Source of the DNA: JAAGZL01 sp050288625
Lineage (GTDB): Bacteria; Pseudomonadota; Gammaproteobacteria; Chromatiales; Chromatiaceae
Reading direction: 5' to 3'
Length of the DNA: 64,000 nucleotides
Assembly: GCA_050288625.1 (NCBI GenBank)
Contig: JBNKEE010000010.1
Span: 155,692 to 219,691 of the forward strand
The notes under the pieces: model-generated
Told to the model about the DNA's origin: nothing
The model's input: only the letters and a program-made list of their open reading frames with translations
Database searches by the model: none
Program-made: the position numbers and the translations under genes
Shown here: positions 43,384 through 51,990 of the stretch, piece by piece
How the letters are laid out: each line of letters begins with the position of its first letter
Position numbering within the stretch: position 1 is the stretch's first letter

Positions 43384-44475
43384 CTACAGGACCTGGACCA
43401 AGGCCTCCAGGAAGGCGCCGTTCTCCTCCGGTGTTCCGATCGTTATGCGCAGACACCCCTGCAACATGGGATTGGCCCCATGCAGATTCTTCACCAATAC
43501 GCCTCTATCACGCAGGGCGGCATGGATCTCTCCCGCGCGACCTTCAGGCATCCTAGCCAATATAAAGTTGGCCTCGCTGGGAAACGGCGTGATTCCATCT
43601 ATGGCCTGCAGCGCCTCAAACACCACCGAGCGCTGCTCCCTGATCTCTGCGGTCTGGGCAACAAAAATATCCTGATGACGCAGGGCAAACTCTGCAGACA
43701 CCTGGGTAAGGACGTTGATATTGTAGGGCAGCCTGGTCTTATCGATCTGCTCGATCCACTCCGGAGCACCGGCCAGCAGCCCCAGCCGCAGACCGGCCAG
43801 GCCCATCTTGGAGACGGTGCGCATCACCAACAGATTTGGATACTCCCCAATCCTGGACATGAAGCTGGCGTCGGTAAAGGGGGCATAGGCCTCATCGACC
43901 ACCACCACACCGGGCGCGGCCGCTATGATCTGTTCCATCTCCTGCTGTGAGAACAGATTACCGCTGGGGTTATTGGGGTAGGCCAGGAACACCAGTGCCG
44001 GCCGCCTCTGTTCCAGGACCTGCAGAATGGCTGGCGTATCGAGACTGAAGTCATCCGCCCGCAGCGGCACACCCACGTACTCCATGCCGACAAACCTGGC
44101 TATCATGTCATACATAACGAAACCGGGATCGACAGATACGATAGTGCGCCCCGGACCGCCCAGGGTCATGGCCAACATCTGGATCAGCTCATCGGAACCG
44201 TTGCCCAACAGAAGCCTGGCCCCAACCGGCACATCCATCGCCTCAAGCAGCCGATCGGTCACCGCCGCGGCCTGTGGATCCGGGTAGCGATTGACATCCA
44301 CGGTACTCAGCAGCTCCAGCCACTCTTCACGCAGATCATCCGGCCATGTATATGGGTTCTCCATGGCGTCCAGTTTGATCAGGCCAGCCGCATCCGGCAC
44401 ATGATAGGCGGATATGGCCTTTATCTCGGGCCGCACCCACTCCTCCACCAGATCTTTTATGGTCTTTTCTTTCAT
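43384..44475 (-). CDS. hisC: Histidinol-phosphate aminotransferase
   Basis: A 363-residue PLP-dependent class I/II aminotransferase of histidine synthesis. The PLP lysine is in RTVSKMGLAGLRLG, and other cofactor contacts are in LLGNGSDELIQML, YPNNPSGNLF and VVVDEAYAPF. The start MKEKTIKDLVEEWVRPEIKA is the usual HisC beginning. It is last of the murA-hisG-hisD-hisC series, 29 bases after hisD, and converges on degS with a 7-base gap. Confidence 0.95.
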   Translation of the reverse strand: MKEKTIKDLVEEWVRPEIKAISAYHVPDAAGLIKLDAMENPYTWPDDLREEWLELLSTVDVNRYPDPQAAAVTDRLLEAMDVPVGARLLLGNGSDELIQMLAMTLGGPGRTIVSVDPGFVMYDMIARFVGMEYVGVPLRADDFSLDTPAILQVLEQRRPALVFLAYPNNPSGNLFSQQEMEQIIAAAPGVVVVDEAYAPFTDASFMSRIGEYPNLLVMRTVSKMGLAGLRLGLLAGAPEWIEQIDKTRLPYNINVLTQVSAEFALRHQDIFVAQTAEIREQRSVVFEALQAIDGITPFPSEANFILARMPEGRAGEIHAALRDRGVLVKNLHGANPMLQGCLRITIGTPEENGAFLEALVQVL

Positions 44476-44504
44476 GGAATCCCTCTCTGCCTACAGACAG
44501 AAAT

Positions 44505-45815
44505 CTACTCAGCGTCCGGGTCTATCCGGTATTCCGCAGCCCGCGCATGGGCGGTCAGACCCTCCCCACGGGCCAAAACCGACGCCGTCCGACCCAGGAC
44601 ATCCGCCCCCTGCTCCGAGGCCATAATGAGACTGGAGCGTTTCTGGAAATCATACACTCCGAGCGGCGACGAGAAACGTGCGGTTCGGGACGTTGGCAAG
44701 ACATGGTTTGGTCCGGCGCAGTAGTCCCCCAGCGGTTCGGAGGTGTGGCGCCCCATGAAGATGGCCCCGGCATGGCGAATCTTCCTGGCCATCTCCTCAG
44801 GCCGCTCCACAGATAACTCCAGGTGTTCCGGCGCGATGCGATTGGCCAGGACACACGCCTCGTCCAGGTCCCTACACAGGATCAGGGCGCCACGCTCACG
44901 CAGGGCAGCGGCAATGATCGCCTCACGCTCCATGCCGGGCAAGAGGCGTTCGATGCTCTCGCGCACATCACGTAAAAACCCAGCGTCCGGGGAGATCAGG
45001 ATAGACTGGGCGTTCTCATCATGCTCGGCCTGGGAAAACAGGTCCATGGCCACCCAGTCCGGATCGGTCCGGCCATCACATATGACCAGGATCTCTGAAG
45101 GCCCGGCCACCATATCTATCCCCACCTGGCCAAAGACCGCACGTTTGGCCGTGGCGACATAGATATTGCCCGGACCCACTATCTTATCCACCGCCGGGAT
45201 GGTCTCAGTGCCATAGGCCAGGGCGGCCACCGCCTGGGCGCCGCCCATGGTGAAGACGCGATCCACACCACTGACATGGGCCGCGGCCAACACCAGTTCG
45301 TTCAGGATTCCACCGGGTGTAGGGACGGCCATGATGACCTCGGACACCCCGGCCACCTTGGCCGGTATGGCGTTCATCAAGACCGAAGAGGGATAGGCGG
45401 CCTTGCCGCCAGGGACGTACAGACCGACCCGGTCCAGAGGCGTGATCTGCTGGCCCAGCAGGGTCCCGTCCGCCTCCGTGTAGCTCCATGACTCCATCTT
45501 CTGATGTTGCGCATAGGAACGGATTCGATCAGCGGCGTGTTGCAGGGCATCCCGCCTCTCCTGCGGCAGCCCGTCCCACGCCTGCTCCAACCTGGAGTGC
45601 GGAACATCCATCCCTGCCACATCTTTGGCCTCCCAGCCGTCAAAACGGCGGGTGTACTCCAACAGCGACGCATCACCGCGACTCCGGACATCTGCAATGA
45701 TCTGGTCGACCACCTGGTTGACCTCCGCATCGGACACGGACTCCCAGGCCATGAGGTCGTCCAGCTGACTGTCGAATTCCGCATCACCGGTATATAGTGT
45801 TCGGATCTCTGCCAT
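44505..45815 (-). CDS. hisD: Histidinol dehydrogenase
   Basis: A 436-residue zinc enzyme catalysing the last two steps of histidine synthesis. Recognisable segments are PLDRVGLYVPGGKAAYPSS, VFTMGGAQAVAALAYGT, VDKIVGPGNIYVATAKR, DLFSQAEHDENAQSI (Zn ligand and catalytic His region) and APEHLELSVE. Length is normal. It lies 19 bases downstream of hisG on the same strand. Confidence 0.97.
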   Translation of the reverse strand: MAEIRTLYTGDAEFDSQLDDLMAWESVSDAEVNQVVDQIIADVRSRGDASLLEYTRRFDGWEAKDVAGMDVPHSRLEQAWDGLPQERRDALQHAADRIRSYAQHQKMESWSYTEADGTLLGQQITPLDRVGLYVPGGKAAYPSSVLMNAIPAKVAGVSEVIMAVPTPGGILNELVLAAAHVSGVDRVFTMGGAQAVAALAYGTETIPAVDKIVGPGNIYVATAKRAVFGQVGIDMVAGPSEILVICDGRTDPDWVAMDLFSQAEHDENAQSILISPDAGFLRDVRESIERLLPGMEREAIIAAALRERGALILCRDLDEACVLANRIAPEHLELSVERPEEMARKIRHAGAIFMGRHTSEPLGDYCAGPNHVLPTSRTARFSSPLGVYDFQKRSSLIMASEQGADVLGRTASVLARGEGLTAHARAAEYRIDPDAE

Positions 45816-45834
45816 TGCCTTTCCTATTCTTGAT

Positions 45835-46482
45835 TTATGTGCTCTGCAGGTCGACCGCCGCCCGCATGGCCTCCAACAGCTGCATCACCGTACTGTGCTT
45901 CATCTTCCATGATGCCTTATTCACCACCAGACGTGAACTTATATCCGCCACATGGGCCAGCGGCACCAGGCCATTGGCCTTGAGGGTATTGCCGCTCTCC
46001 ACCAGATCCACGATCAGATCAGACAGCCCCACCAGCGGCGCCAGTTCCATGGATCCGTAAAGTTTGATGATCTCAACCTGCTGTCCCCGTGAGGAAAAGT
46101 AGCTGCGGGCAGAATTCACATATTTGGTGGCGATGCGTAACCGGTTGCCATCCATCTTGGCATCGGGATGTCCGGCCACCATGAGGCGACACTTGGCGAT
46201 CTGCAGATCCAGAGGTTCATACAGACCCTCACCGCCGTGCTCCATCAAGGCATCCTTCCCGGCAACACCCAGGTCAGCCGCACCCCACTGCACGTAGGTC
46301 GGCACATCCGTGGCACGTATGGTGACCAGCTTCACCTCCGGGTGATTGGTATCCAGGATCAGCTTGCGGCTGGTCTCAGGATCATCCGTCGGCTCTATCC
46401 CGGCATGGGCCAACAGGGGCAGCGTCTGTTTAAAGATGCGTCCCTTGGAAAGGGCGATAGTGATAGGCTTTTCAAATCTCAT
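45835..46482 (-). CDS. hisG: ATP phosphoribosyltransferase, short form
   Basis: A 215-residue catalytic subunit for the first step of histidine synthesis. ITIALSKGRIFKQTLPLL, TYVQWGAADLGVAGKDALME and the PRPP loop DLIVDLVESGNTLKANGL are present. It ends soon after the catalytic domain (MEAMRAAVDLQST) and lacks the about 80-residue regulatory domain of long HisG. Short HisG enzymes need HisZ for activity and feedback control; hisZ is not in this window and should be elsewhere in the genome. It follows murA by 38 bases. Confidence 0.96.
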   Translation of the reverse strand: MRFEKPITIALSKGRIFKQTLPLLAHAGIEPTDDPETSRKLILDTNHPEVKLVTIRATDVPTYVQWGAADLGVAGKDALMEHGGEGLYEPLDLQIAKCRLMVAGHPDAKMDGNRLRIATKYVNSARSYFSSRGQQVEIIKLYGSMELAPLVGLSDLIVDLVESGNTLKANGLVPLAHVADISSRLVVNKASWKMKHSTVMQLLEAMRAAVDLQST

Positions 46483-46520
46483 CTTGATCTGGATCTGCGG
46501 GTAAGCCCCCGCCTTATTTG

Positions 46521-47780
46521 CTAGTTTGGCACCCTGCGGATCTGGGCGCCAAGACCAGCCAGTTTCTCTTCGATATTCTGGTAGCCACGATCAATATGGT
46601 AAATGCGGTCCACAATGGTCTCGCCCTCCGCCACCAGACCGGCCAGCACCAGACTGGCGGAGGCACGTAGATCGGTCGCCATCACCGGGGCACCGGTCAG
46701 CTTCTCCTTGCCGGTACATATGGCGGTGTTGCCTTCCAATTTTATGTCCGCCCCCAGACGCTTCATCTCCTGCACATGCATGAAACGGTTCTCGAACAGG
46801 GTCTCTGTGATGGTGCTGACCCCTTCGGCCACACAATTCATGGCCGTAAACTGGGCCTGCATGTCTGTCGGAAAGGCCGGATATGGCGCGGTGTGGATAT
46901 CCACCGCCTTGGGACGTCTGCCCTGCATATCCAGTTCTATCCAGTCCTCGCCGACCACTATATCCGCCCCGGCATCCCGCAGCTTTACCAGAACGGAATC
47001 CAACAGATCGGCATTGGTATCTCGCACCCGTACCCGTCCACCCGAGATGGCCCCGGCCACCAGAAAGGTACCGGTCTCAATGCGATCGGGCAACACATCA
47101 TATTCAGTCCCGGTGAGACGCTTGACCCCTTCGATGACAATGGTATCGGTCCCAGCACCCTTGATCTTTGCCCCCATGGCATTGAGGCAGTTGGCCAGAT
47201 CCACCACCTCAGGCTCCCGCGCCGCATTCTCGATTACGGTCTCGCCATCGGCCAGTGCTGCCGCCATCATCAGGTTTTCGGTGCCGGTTACGGTCACCAG
47301 ATCCATCATCAGGCGTGCGCCCTTGAGGCGATCGGCCTTGGCCCGGATGTAGCCACCGTCCATAACTATGTCGGCGCCCATAGCGCGCAGACCATCTATA
47401 TGCAGGTTTACCGGTCTGGAGCCGATGGCGCATCCGCCCGGCAGCGACACATTGGCCTCGCCAAAACGGGCCAGGAGCGGCCCCAATACCAGGATGGACG
47501 CCCGCATGGTCTTTACCAGATCATAGGGTGCCGTGTAATCGGCAATGGTATTGGAGTCAGCGGTTATACGCATGCGTTCATCTATGGTCAGGGTTACCCC
47601 CATGCGCCCCAACAGCTCTATGGTGGTAGTGATATCGTGCAGATGCGGCAGGTTGCCGATGGTGATCTCACCATCCGCCAACAGGGTTGCAGCCAGGATA
47701 GGCAAGGCAGCATTCTTGGCGCCGGAGATGCGTACGTCGCCTTCAAGGGCGCCGCCGCCGGTAATGATTAGTTTATCCAT
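46521..47780 (-). CDS. murA: UDP-N-acetylglucosamine 1-carboxyvinyltransferase
   Basis: A 419-residue enzyme of the first committed step of peptidoglycan synthesis, adding enolpyruvate to UDP-GlcNAc. It begins MDKLIITGGGALEGDVRISG. The catalytic cysteine is in LPGGCAIGSRPVNLHIDGL, so it should be fosfomycin-sensitive at this residue. GAKNAALPILAATLL and the C-terminal DLRASASLVLAGLVAEG, DRIYHIDRGY complete the family pattern. The ATG at 47780 matches the length of the E. coli enzyme; a longer frame to 47816 is not needed. The next upstream gene is mlaC, separated by a terminator. Confidence 0.97.
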   Translation of the reverse strand: MDKLIITGGGALEGDVRISGAKNAALPILAATLLADGEITIGNLPHLHDITTTIELLGRMGVTLTIDERMRITADSNTIADYTAPYDLVKTMRASILVLGPLLARFGEANVSLPGGCAIGSRPVNLHIDGLRAMGADIVMDGGYIRAKADRLKGARLMMDLVTVTGTENLMMAAALADGETVIENAAREPEVVDLANCLNAMGAKIKGAGTDTIVIEGVKRLTGTEYDVLPDRIETGTFLVAGAISGGRVRVRDTNADLLDSVLVKLRDAGADIVVGEDWIELDMQGRRPKAVDIHTAPYPAFPTDMQAQFTAMNCVAEGVSTITETLFENRFMHVQEMKRLGADIKLEGNTAICTGKEKLTGAPVMATDLRASASLVLAGLVAEGETIVDRIYHIDRGYQNIEEKLAGLGAQIRRVPN

Positions 47781-47852
47781 AGATATAAAAACGTATGGCC
47801 GATCGGCCCGCCCCAATGAAATTCAGAGATTGAAAAACGGGATATGATATAA

Positions 47853-47887
47853 GAAAAGCCGTGTAAACGGAAAGCATTTACACGGCT
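47853..47887 (-). terminator. Rho-independent terminator after mlaC
   Basis: On the minus strand AGCCGTGTAAA (47887-47877) pairs perfectly with TTTACACGGCT (47867-47857), followed by TTTCTT. The 11-pair stem lies about 150 bases after the mlaC stop and shortly before murA. In many relatives mlaB and ibaG/bolA occupy this gap; here the 260 bases hold no coding region I can support. Confidence 0.8.
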
Positions 47888-48040
47888 AGATACATATATT
47901 TACTGGTGTTCAGACGCAATAACACAAGGATTACAAAGGCATTTGCGAATTATTGCAGTCCTGCCCGTCAATCTGCGGCAGACCCATCTCCCGTCATTCC
48001 ATATCAAAACATGGGTTAAAACTGCTGCCGCGAACGACCC

Positions 48041-48655
48041 CTATTTTACGCCTTTACCGTTTCTATCCTGCAGGTCTGAGATCAGACCGGCGAGCTTGTT
48101 GCGGCGTATCTGCGAATCAAAATTGGAACGATAGGTGGATACCAAGCTTACGCCATCAATGGTTATATCGTATACCTTCCACTCATCCTTGCTCAGATAG
48201 AGACTGTAGTCGATCGGCACCGCAGAGGAGCCGGCATTTTTGACCCTGGTCTTAACCTTGGTCTTCTTGGCGTTGGGAGCGGTCTTTATCGGTGGATACT
48301 CTATCTCCTGTCCCGAATAACTCAGGAGCGCGGTCGCATAGGTCCTTACCAGCAGCTCGCGAAACTCCTTGATAAAGCTCTTTTTCTCAGAGTCGGATGC
48401 ATCCTTCCAGTGATCCCCCAGCACCAGGCGGGAGATCTGGGCAAAATCGAAGCGCGGCAACAGGATATCGTCTACCAGGGGGTAGATCTTTGCCGGATTG
48501 GCCGTCAGCTCCTGCTTTTTAGATTTTATCTCGGCCAGAACCTTTTCCGTGGTATGCATGACCAGCTCTTGGGGATCGGCCACAGCGAACACCGACTGGG
48601 CCCACGCGAGCAACCCAAAAACAATCAGGGAGCGAAAATATTTGTTAAATGCCAT
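48041..48655 (-). CDS. mlaC: Phospholipid transport protein MlaC, periplasmic
   Basis: A 204-residue exported protein with signal peptide (YFRSLIVFGLLAWAQSVFA). The mature part has the MlaC/Ttg2D pattern: PQELVMHTTEKVLAEIKSKK, YPLVDDILLPRFDFAQISRLVLG, FIKEFRELLVRTYATALLSYSGQEIEY and VYDITIDGVSLVSTYRSNF. MlaC shuttles phospholipids between the outer membrane MlaA complex and the inner membrane MlaFEDB transporter. The ATG at 48655 has GAGGA about nine bases upstream. No other mla gene is adjacent on either side, which is unusual since mlaFEDCB is normally one operon. Confidence 0.93.
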   Translation of the reverse strand: MAFNKYFRSLIVFGLLAWAQSVFAVADPQELVMHTTEKVLAEIKSKKQELTANPAKIYPLVDDILLPRFDFAQISRLVLGDHWKDASDSEKKSFIKEFRELLVRTYATALLSYSGQEIEYPPIKTAPNAKKTKVKTRVKNAGSSAVPIDYSLYLSKDEWKVYDITIDGVSLVSTYRSNFDSQIRRNKLAGLISDLQDRNGKGVK

Positions 48656-48799
48656 CAATCTGTTCCTCTATATAATAGGGTCCATATATACCCGCAAATC
48701 ACCAGATCCCGTCAAAAGGCGTGCGATTTTCTCTTTTAGGACCCTATTATGCAACCAAAAAGATTAACCTAAGCTTAATAATGCCGACAGGTTCCGGAA

Positions 48800-50347
48800 T
48801 TAGGACTCTCCTTCCGGAGGCATGTAACGACCGGCCAGATAGACCAGCAATAACACCGGAATCCCCAATATGGCCGTGAGCAGAAAAAAGCTACTGTAGC
48901 CGATGGCATCGACGATGCTCCCGGAATAGCCACCGAGTAGCTTGGGGAAGAGGGTCATGATCGAACTGAACACGGCATACTGAAACGCAGTGAATGAGAT
49001 ATTGGTAAGTCCGGAGAGGTAGGCGATGAACGCGGCACTGGCCAGACCGGCGCTCAGATTATCCGCCGCAATAACCAGGATCAGCATGGAAACATTGGTA
49101 CCGGAGTGGGCCAGGAGCATAAATAAAAGATTTGTAGCGGCCGAGAGCACGGCCCCGAGAAAGAGTATACGCATCACCCCGTAACGCAGCACAAGTCCAC
49201 CTCCGAGGAAGCTACCGAAGATGATCATTATCGGCCCAAAGATCTTGGTGATATTTGCGATCTGATCCAGAGTGAAACCCATGTCCTGATAGAAGACGTT
49301 GGAGATCACTCCCAACACGATATCCGATACCCGATAGAATCCCACCAGAAAAAGAATCAACAGGGCCTGCCTGCCGTAACGACGGAAGAAATCCGCCATA
49401 GGCTCGATATAGGTCTCAACCAACACCTCGCGCCGGGCAACGCCGACGGCAATGGCCATTTTGGCCATCATTCCCGCAAACAACAGGGCCAAAAGCAGAC
49501 GCATCATCTCTGCGAGAAATCCGCCCAGGGCATGCTCTCCGATGGCGTGATCCAGCCCCAGCTTCAACCTTTCAATAAATGGGGCCAAATAGATAAAGGC
49601 CACTATCAACGCCAGAACGGCGATCAGAAACAGCCCAAGAAAACGCAGGTAATCCACCAGACTATTAAGATACTTACTCTCCTTCTGCTCTACATCCGGT
49701 TCGGAGATGACCAGCGTGGTCATCACCCCCACCCCCATGGCGACCGCCATCCAGATATAGGCGTCCCGCCAGGCGCTATAGTCGTAGCCACTGCCTGCGC
49801 CGAACCAGAACACCAGCTTGAGGGCACCGGCCCCGGCCACCACCATACCCATTCGATAACCTGCGATATAGGCCGATGACATCAGGGCCTGCATGCGCTG
49901 CTCCGCCGATTCGATACGGTAGGCATCGATGACTATGTCCTGGGTGGCGGAGGAGAACCCCAGCATCACCGCCGCCAGGGCCATTGGGGTCAGGCTCTGA
50001 ACCGGATCGGTAAATGCCATCCACAGAATGGCCAGGATGATGGAGGACTGGGCCAGCAGCATCCAGGCACGGCGACGTCCCAGGACCCTGGTCAACCAGG
50101 GGACGGGCATCTTGTCGATGATCGGGGCCCAGACAAACTTAAAGGAGTAGCCGAGGGCGGCCCAACTGAAATAGGTGGCGGTAGAGCGACTTATCTCGGC
50201 CTCACGCAGCCACAGCGAGAGGGTGGAAAAGATAAGGAGCAGGGGCAACCCGGCGGAGAAGCCTAGAAACAGCATGGTCAGCACCCGTGGATGGCGATAG
50301 GCGCGCAGCGTCTCCAGCCATCCAGTCCGCTCTGTCGTTGTTTCCAT
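48800..50347 (-). CDS. ampG: AmpG family muropeptide permease
   Basis: A 515-residue MFS transporter with 12 or more membrane helices. The AmpG pattern is clear at the start: RVLTMLFLGFSAGLPLLLIF, STLSLWLREAEISRST, SYSFKFVWAPIIDKMPVP and RVLGRRRAWMLLAQ. ATQDIVIDAYRIE is another signature. AmpG imports anhydro-muropeptides for peptidoglycan recycling and is linked to beta-lactamase induction. An inserted loop with extra helices in the middle (about 225-320) makes it longer than the E. coli protein, as in some other proteobacteria. It stands alone on the minus strand. Confidence 0.92.
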   Translation of the reverse strand: METTTERTGWLETLRAYRHPRVLTMLFLGFSAGLPLLLIFSTLSLWLREAEISRSTATYFSWAALGYSFKFVWAPIIDKMPVPWLTRVLGRRRAWMLLAQSSIILAILWMAFTDPVQSLTPMALAAVMLGFSSATQDIVIDAYRIESAEQRMQALMSSAYIAGYRMGMVVAGAGALKLVFWFGAGSGYDYSAWRDAYIWMAVAMGVGVMTTLVISEPDVEQKESKYLNSLVDYLRFLGLFLIAVLALIVAFIYLAPFIERLKLGLDHAIGEHALGGFLAEMMRLLLALLFAGMMAKMAIAVGVARREVLVETYIEPMADFFRRYGRQALLILFLVGFYRVSDIVLGVISNVFYQDMGFTLDQIANITKIFGPIMIIFGSFLGGGLVLRYGVMRILFLGAVLSAATNLLFMLLAHSGTNVSMLILVIAADNLSAGLASAAFIAYLSGLTNISFTAFQYAVFSSIMTLFPKLLGGYSGSIVDAIGYSSFFLLTAILGIPVLLLVYLAGRYMPPEGES

Positions 50348-50465
50348 TATCCTCCAGCCTGTCTTTGGACGGCAAACCAGAAAAAACCAGTGATGCGACT
50401 AAAAGCTACACCACTGGCATATAGGCACAGGTCCCCAAGAACGCCCTGGCAACCTCGATCTAATA

Positions 50466-50690
50466 TCAGGCCAGCTCCGGCCCCAGGATATAATCCACCA
50501 ACTGAAATCCTTTCGCCTCCAGGGCGTCTTCAATATCCTCCATGGTATAGGACGAATTTCCCTCTTCCACCGAGGCGATCACACCGGTGGCATTGCGAAA
50601 GGCCTCATGTCCGTCCAGATCATCCGGGACCTTTACCAAACGAATCTTACCAAACTCTCCGCTTGGCAAGAGCAACAGTTTTTCACCCAT
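50466..50690 (-). CDS. Small acidic protein of unknown function
   Basis: A 74-residue acidic protein (MGEKLLLLPSGEFGKIRLV to DYILGPELA) with a ribosome-binding-site-like GAGAGGGTT before its start. The central part (GHEAFRNATGVIASVEEG) and the helical SYTMEDIEDALEAKGFQLVDY look like a compact alpha/beta fold. There are no cysteines or membrane segments. It could be a conserved hypothetical of sulfur-oxidising or related gammaproteobacteria, but I do not recognise it. It lies 118 bases upstream of ampG on the same strand. Confidence 0.55.
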   Translation of the reverse strand: MGEKLLLLPSGEFGKIRLVKVPDDLDGHEAFRNATGVIASVEEGNSSYTMEDIEDALEAKGFQLVDYILGPELA

Positions 50691-50992
50691 AACCCTCTCC
50701 TAAACAAAACATACTAGGCCATGATGGCGCCTTATACCTCAGTTTACCCAAGTAATGCCGTTCAATGCCTTGACGCGGCTCAATATAATCAACCCTATTC
50801 CCACCCGGGCCCGGATTGGGCAACAATTGATTAACCCTTGTAGCGACGGCGGATAATGTCTATCCTCCCCCGGCAATTACCCCATCCAAACCAAGCGGGT
50901 TCGCATACCTGTGCAAGATATGGATGGGTGGGCAACAAGCAGGCCAGGACGATCTGTTTGCTGCCAAGTTAATAGAAATCAGGAGAAAAAAC
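50691..50992. other. Divergent intergenic region upstream of the malonyltransferase gene
   Basis: This 302-base gap separates the small minus-strand gene from the plus-strand malonyltransferase. A TATAAT at 50784-50789 with TTCAAT 17 bases before it is a possible promoter, and TTGATT (50827) with GATAAT (50852) is a second, with a long 19-base spacer. The open frame in 50924-50992 extends the next gene but lacks a start signal. Nothing else was recognised. Confidence 0.4.
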
Positions 50993-51970
50993 ATGTCCAA
51001 CCCAGAACAGAAAACCACCTTCATCTTCCCCGGTCAGGGCTCACAATATCCAGGTATAGGCAGCGACCTGCATGCCGAGTTCGAATCCGTGCGACTGGTC
51101 TATCAGGAGGCCTGCGACGTCCTGGGTTATGACATGGCGGACCTCTCCTTCAACGACCCGAATGATCAGGTGAACCTGACCCGCTACACCCAGCCGGTGT
51201 TGCTCACCCACCATATCGCCTGCCTTACCCTATACCGCGAACTGGCGGATGAGCCGTTGCAACCCACAGCGGCGGCCGGGCACAGCCTGGGTGAATATTC
51301 CGCCCTGGTAGCGGCGGAATCCCTCAGCTTCGCCGACGCCCTGCGCCTGGTATCCAAACGCGGGGAGCTGATGGGGACCTACGGCGAAGGAGAGATGCTG
51401 GCCCTGACCGTAGACCTGGAGACGGCAAAACCGCTGTCGGACAAACACTACTGCGGCATCGCCGGTCTCAATCTGCCGGATCAGACCGTGGTCGGTGGCG
51501 CCGGGCCTGACCTGGATGCCCTGGCCGCAGAGATGGCCGAACTATATCCCAAGAAGAAGGCGGTAAGACTCAAGACAGAGGGGGCCTTCCATACCTATTA
51601 TATGGTGGAGGCCGCCCGCCGTTTTCGCGAAGAACTGAGCCAGGTCGAATTCGCTAGCCCCAGGATCAAGGTGCCTTCCAACTTCACCGGCGACTTCCAT
51701 ACAGATGACGCCGACAGCATCCGCTCCCGGCTGTTCTTTCAACTGTTCCATCCGGTAAACTGGGTGGGATGCATGCAGAGCATCCTGGATGACGGCGTCG
51801 ATCTGTTCATAGAGTTCGGCGGCGGCATCGGCAGCGGCGAAGGTCCGGAAGAGAAGCGCCCCAATCTGGAGGGCATCATCAAGAAATTCACCCGCAGGGC
51901 CGATCCCAGACCTGAATACCAATCCGCCATCAACCTGGCATCCATCAAAGAGGCCGCGGGGTTAGGGTAA
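50993..51970 (+). CDS. Stand-alone malonyl-CoA:ACP transacylase-like protein
   Basis: A 325-residue acyltransferase of the FabD family. Active-site features are FIFPGQGSQYPG, the nucleophile AGHSLGEYSAL and the His in EGAFHTYYMVEAARRF. The C-terminal FIEFGGGIGSGEGPEEKRPNLEGI is longer and different from housekeeping FabD, whose end is usually GPGKVLTGLIKR. No fabH, fabG or acpP is adjacent, so this is probably not the fab-operon copy; it may serve a polyketide, fatty-acid or other acyl carrier pathway. The ATG at 50993 follows AGGAG by eight bases. The endonuclease gene begins 20 bases after its stop. Confidence 0.83.
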   Translation: MSNPEQKTTFIFPGQGSQYPGIGSDLHAEFESVRLVYQEACDVLGYDMADLSFNDPNDQVNLTRYTQPVLLTHHIACLTLYRELADEPLQPTAAAGHSLGEYSALVAAESLSFADALRLVSKRGELMGTYGEGEMLALTVDLETAKPLSDKHYCGIAGLNLPDQTVVGGAGPDLDALAAEMAELYPKKKAVRLKTEGAFHTYYMVEAARRFREELSQVEFASPRIKVPSNFTGDFHTDDADSIRSRLFFQLFHPVNWVGCMQSILDDGVDLFIEFGGGIGSGEGPEEKRPNLEGIIKKFTRRADPRPEYQSAINLASIKEAAGLG

Positions 51971-51990
51971 GGATACTTCAGAGGAGAGGA

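Noticed and set aside
46776..47771. A 331-codon plus-strand frame opposite murA
   Set aside because: murA is unmistakable on the minus strand; the antisense translation is low-complexity His/Gly-rich.
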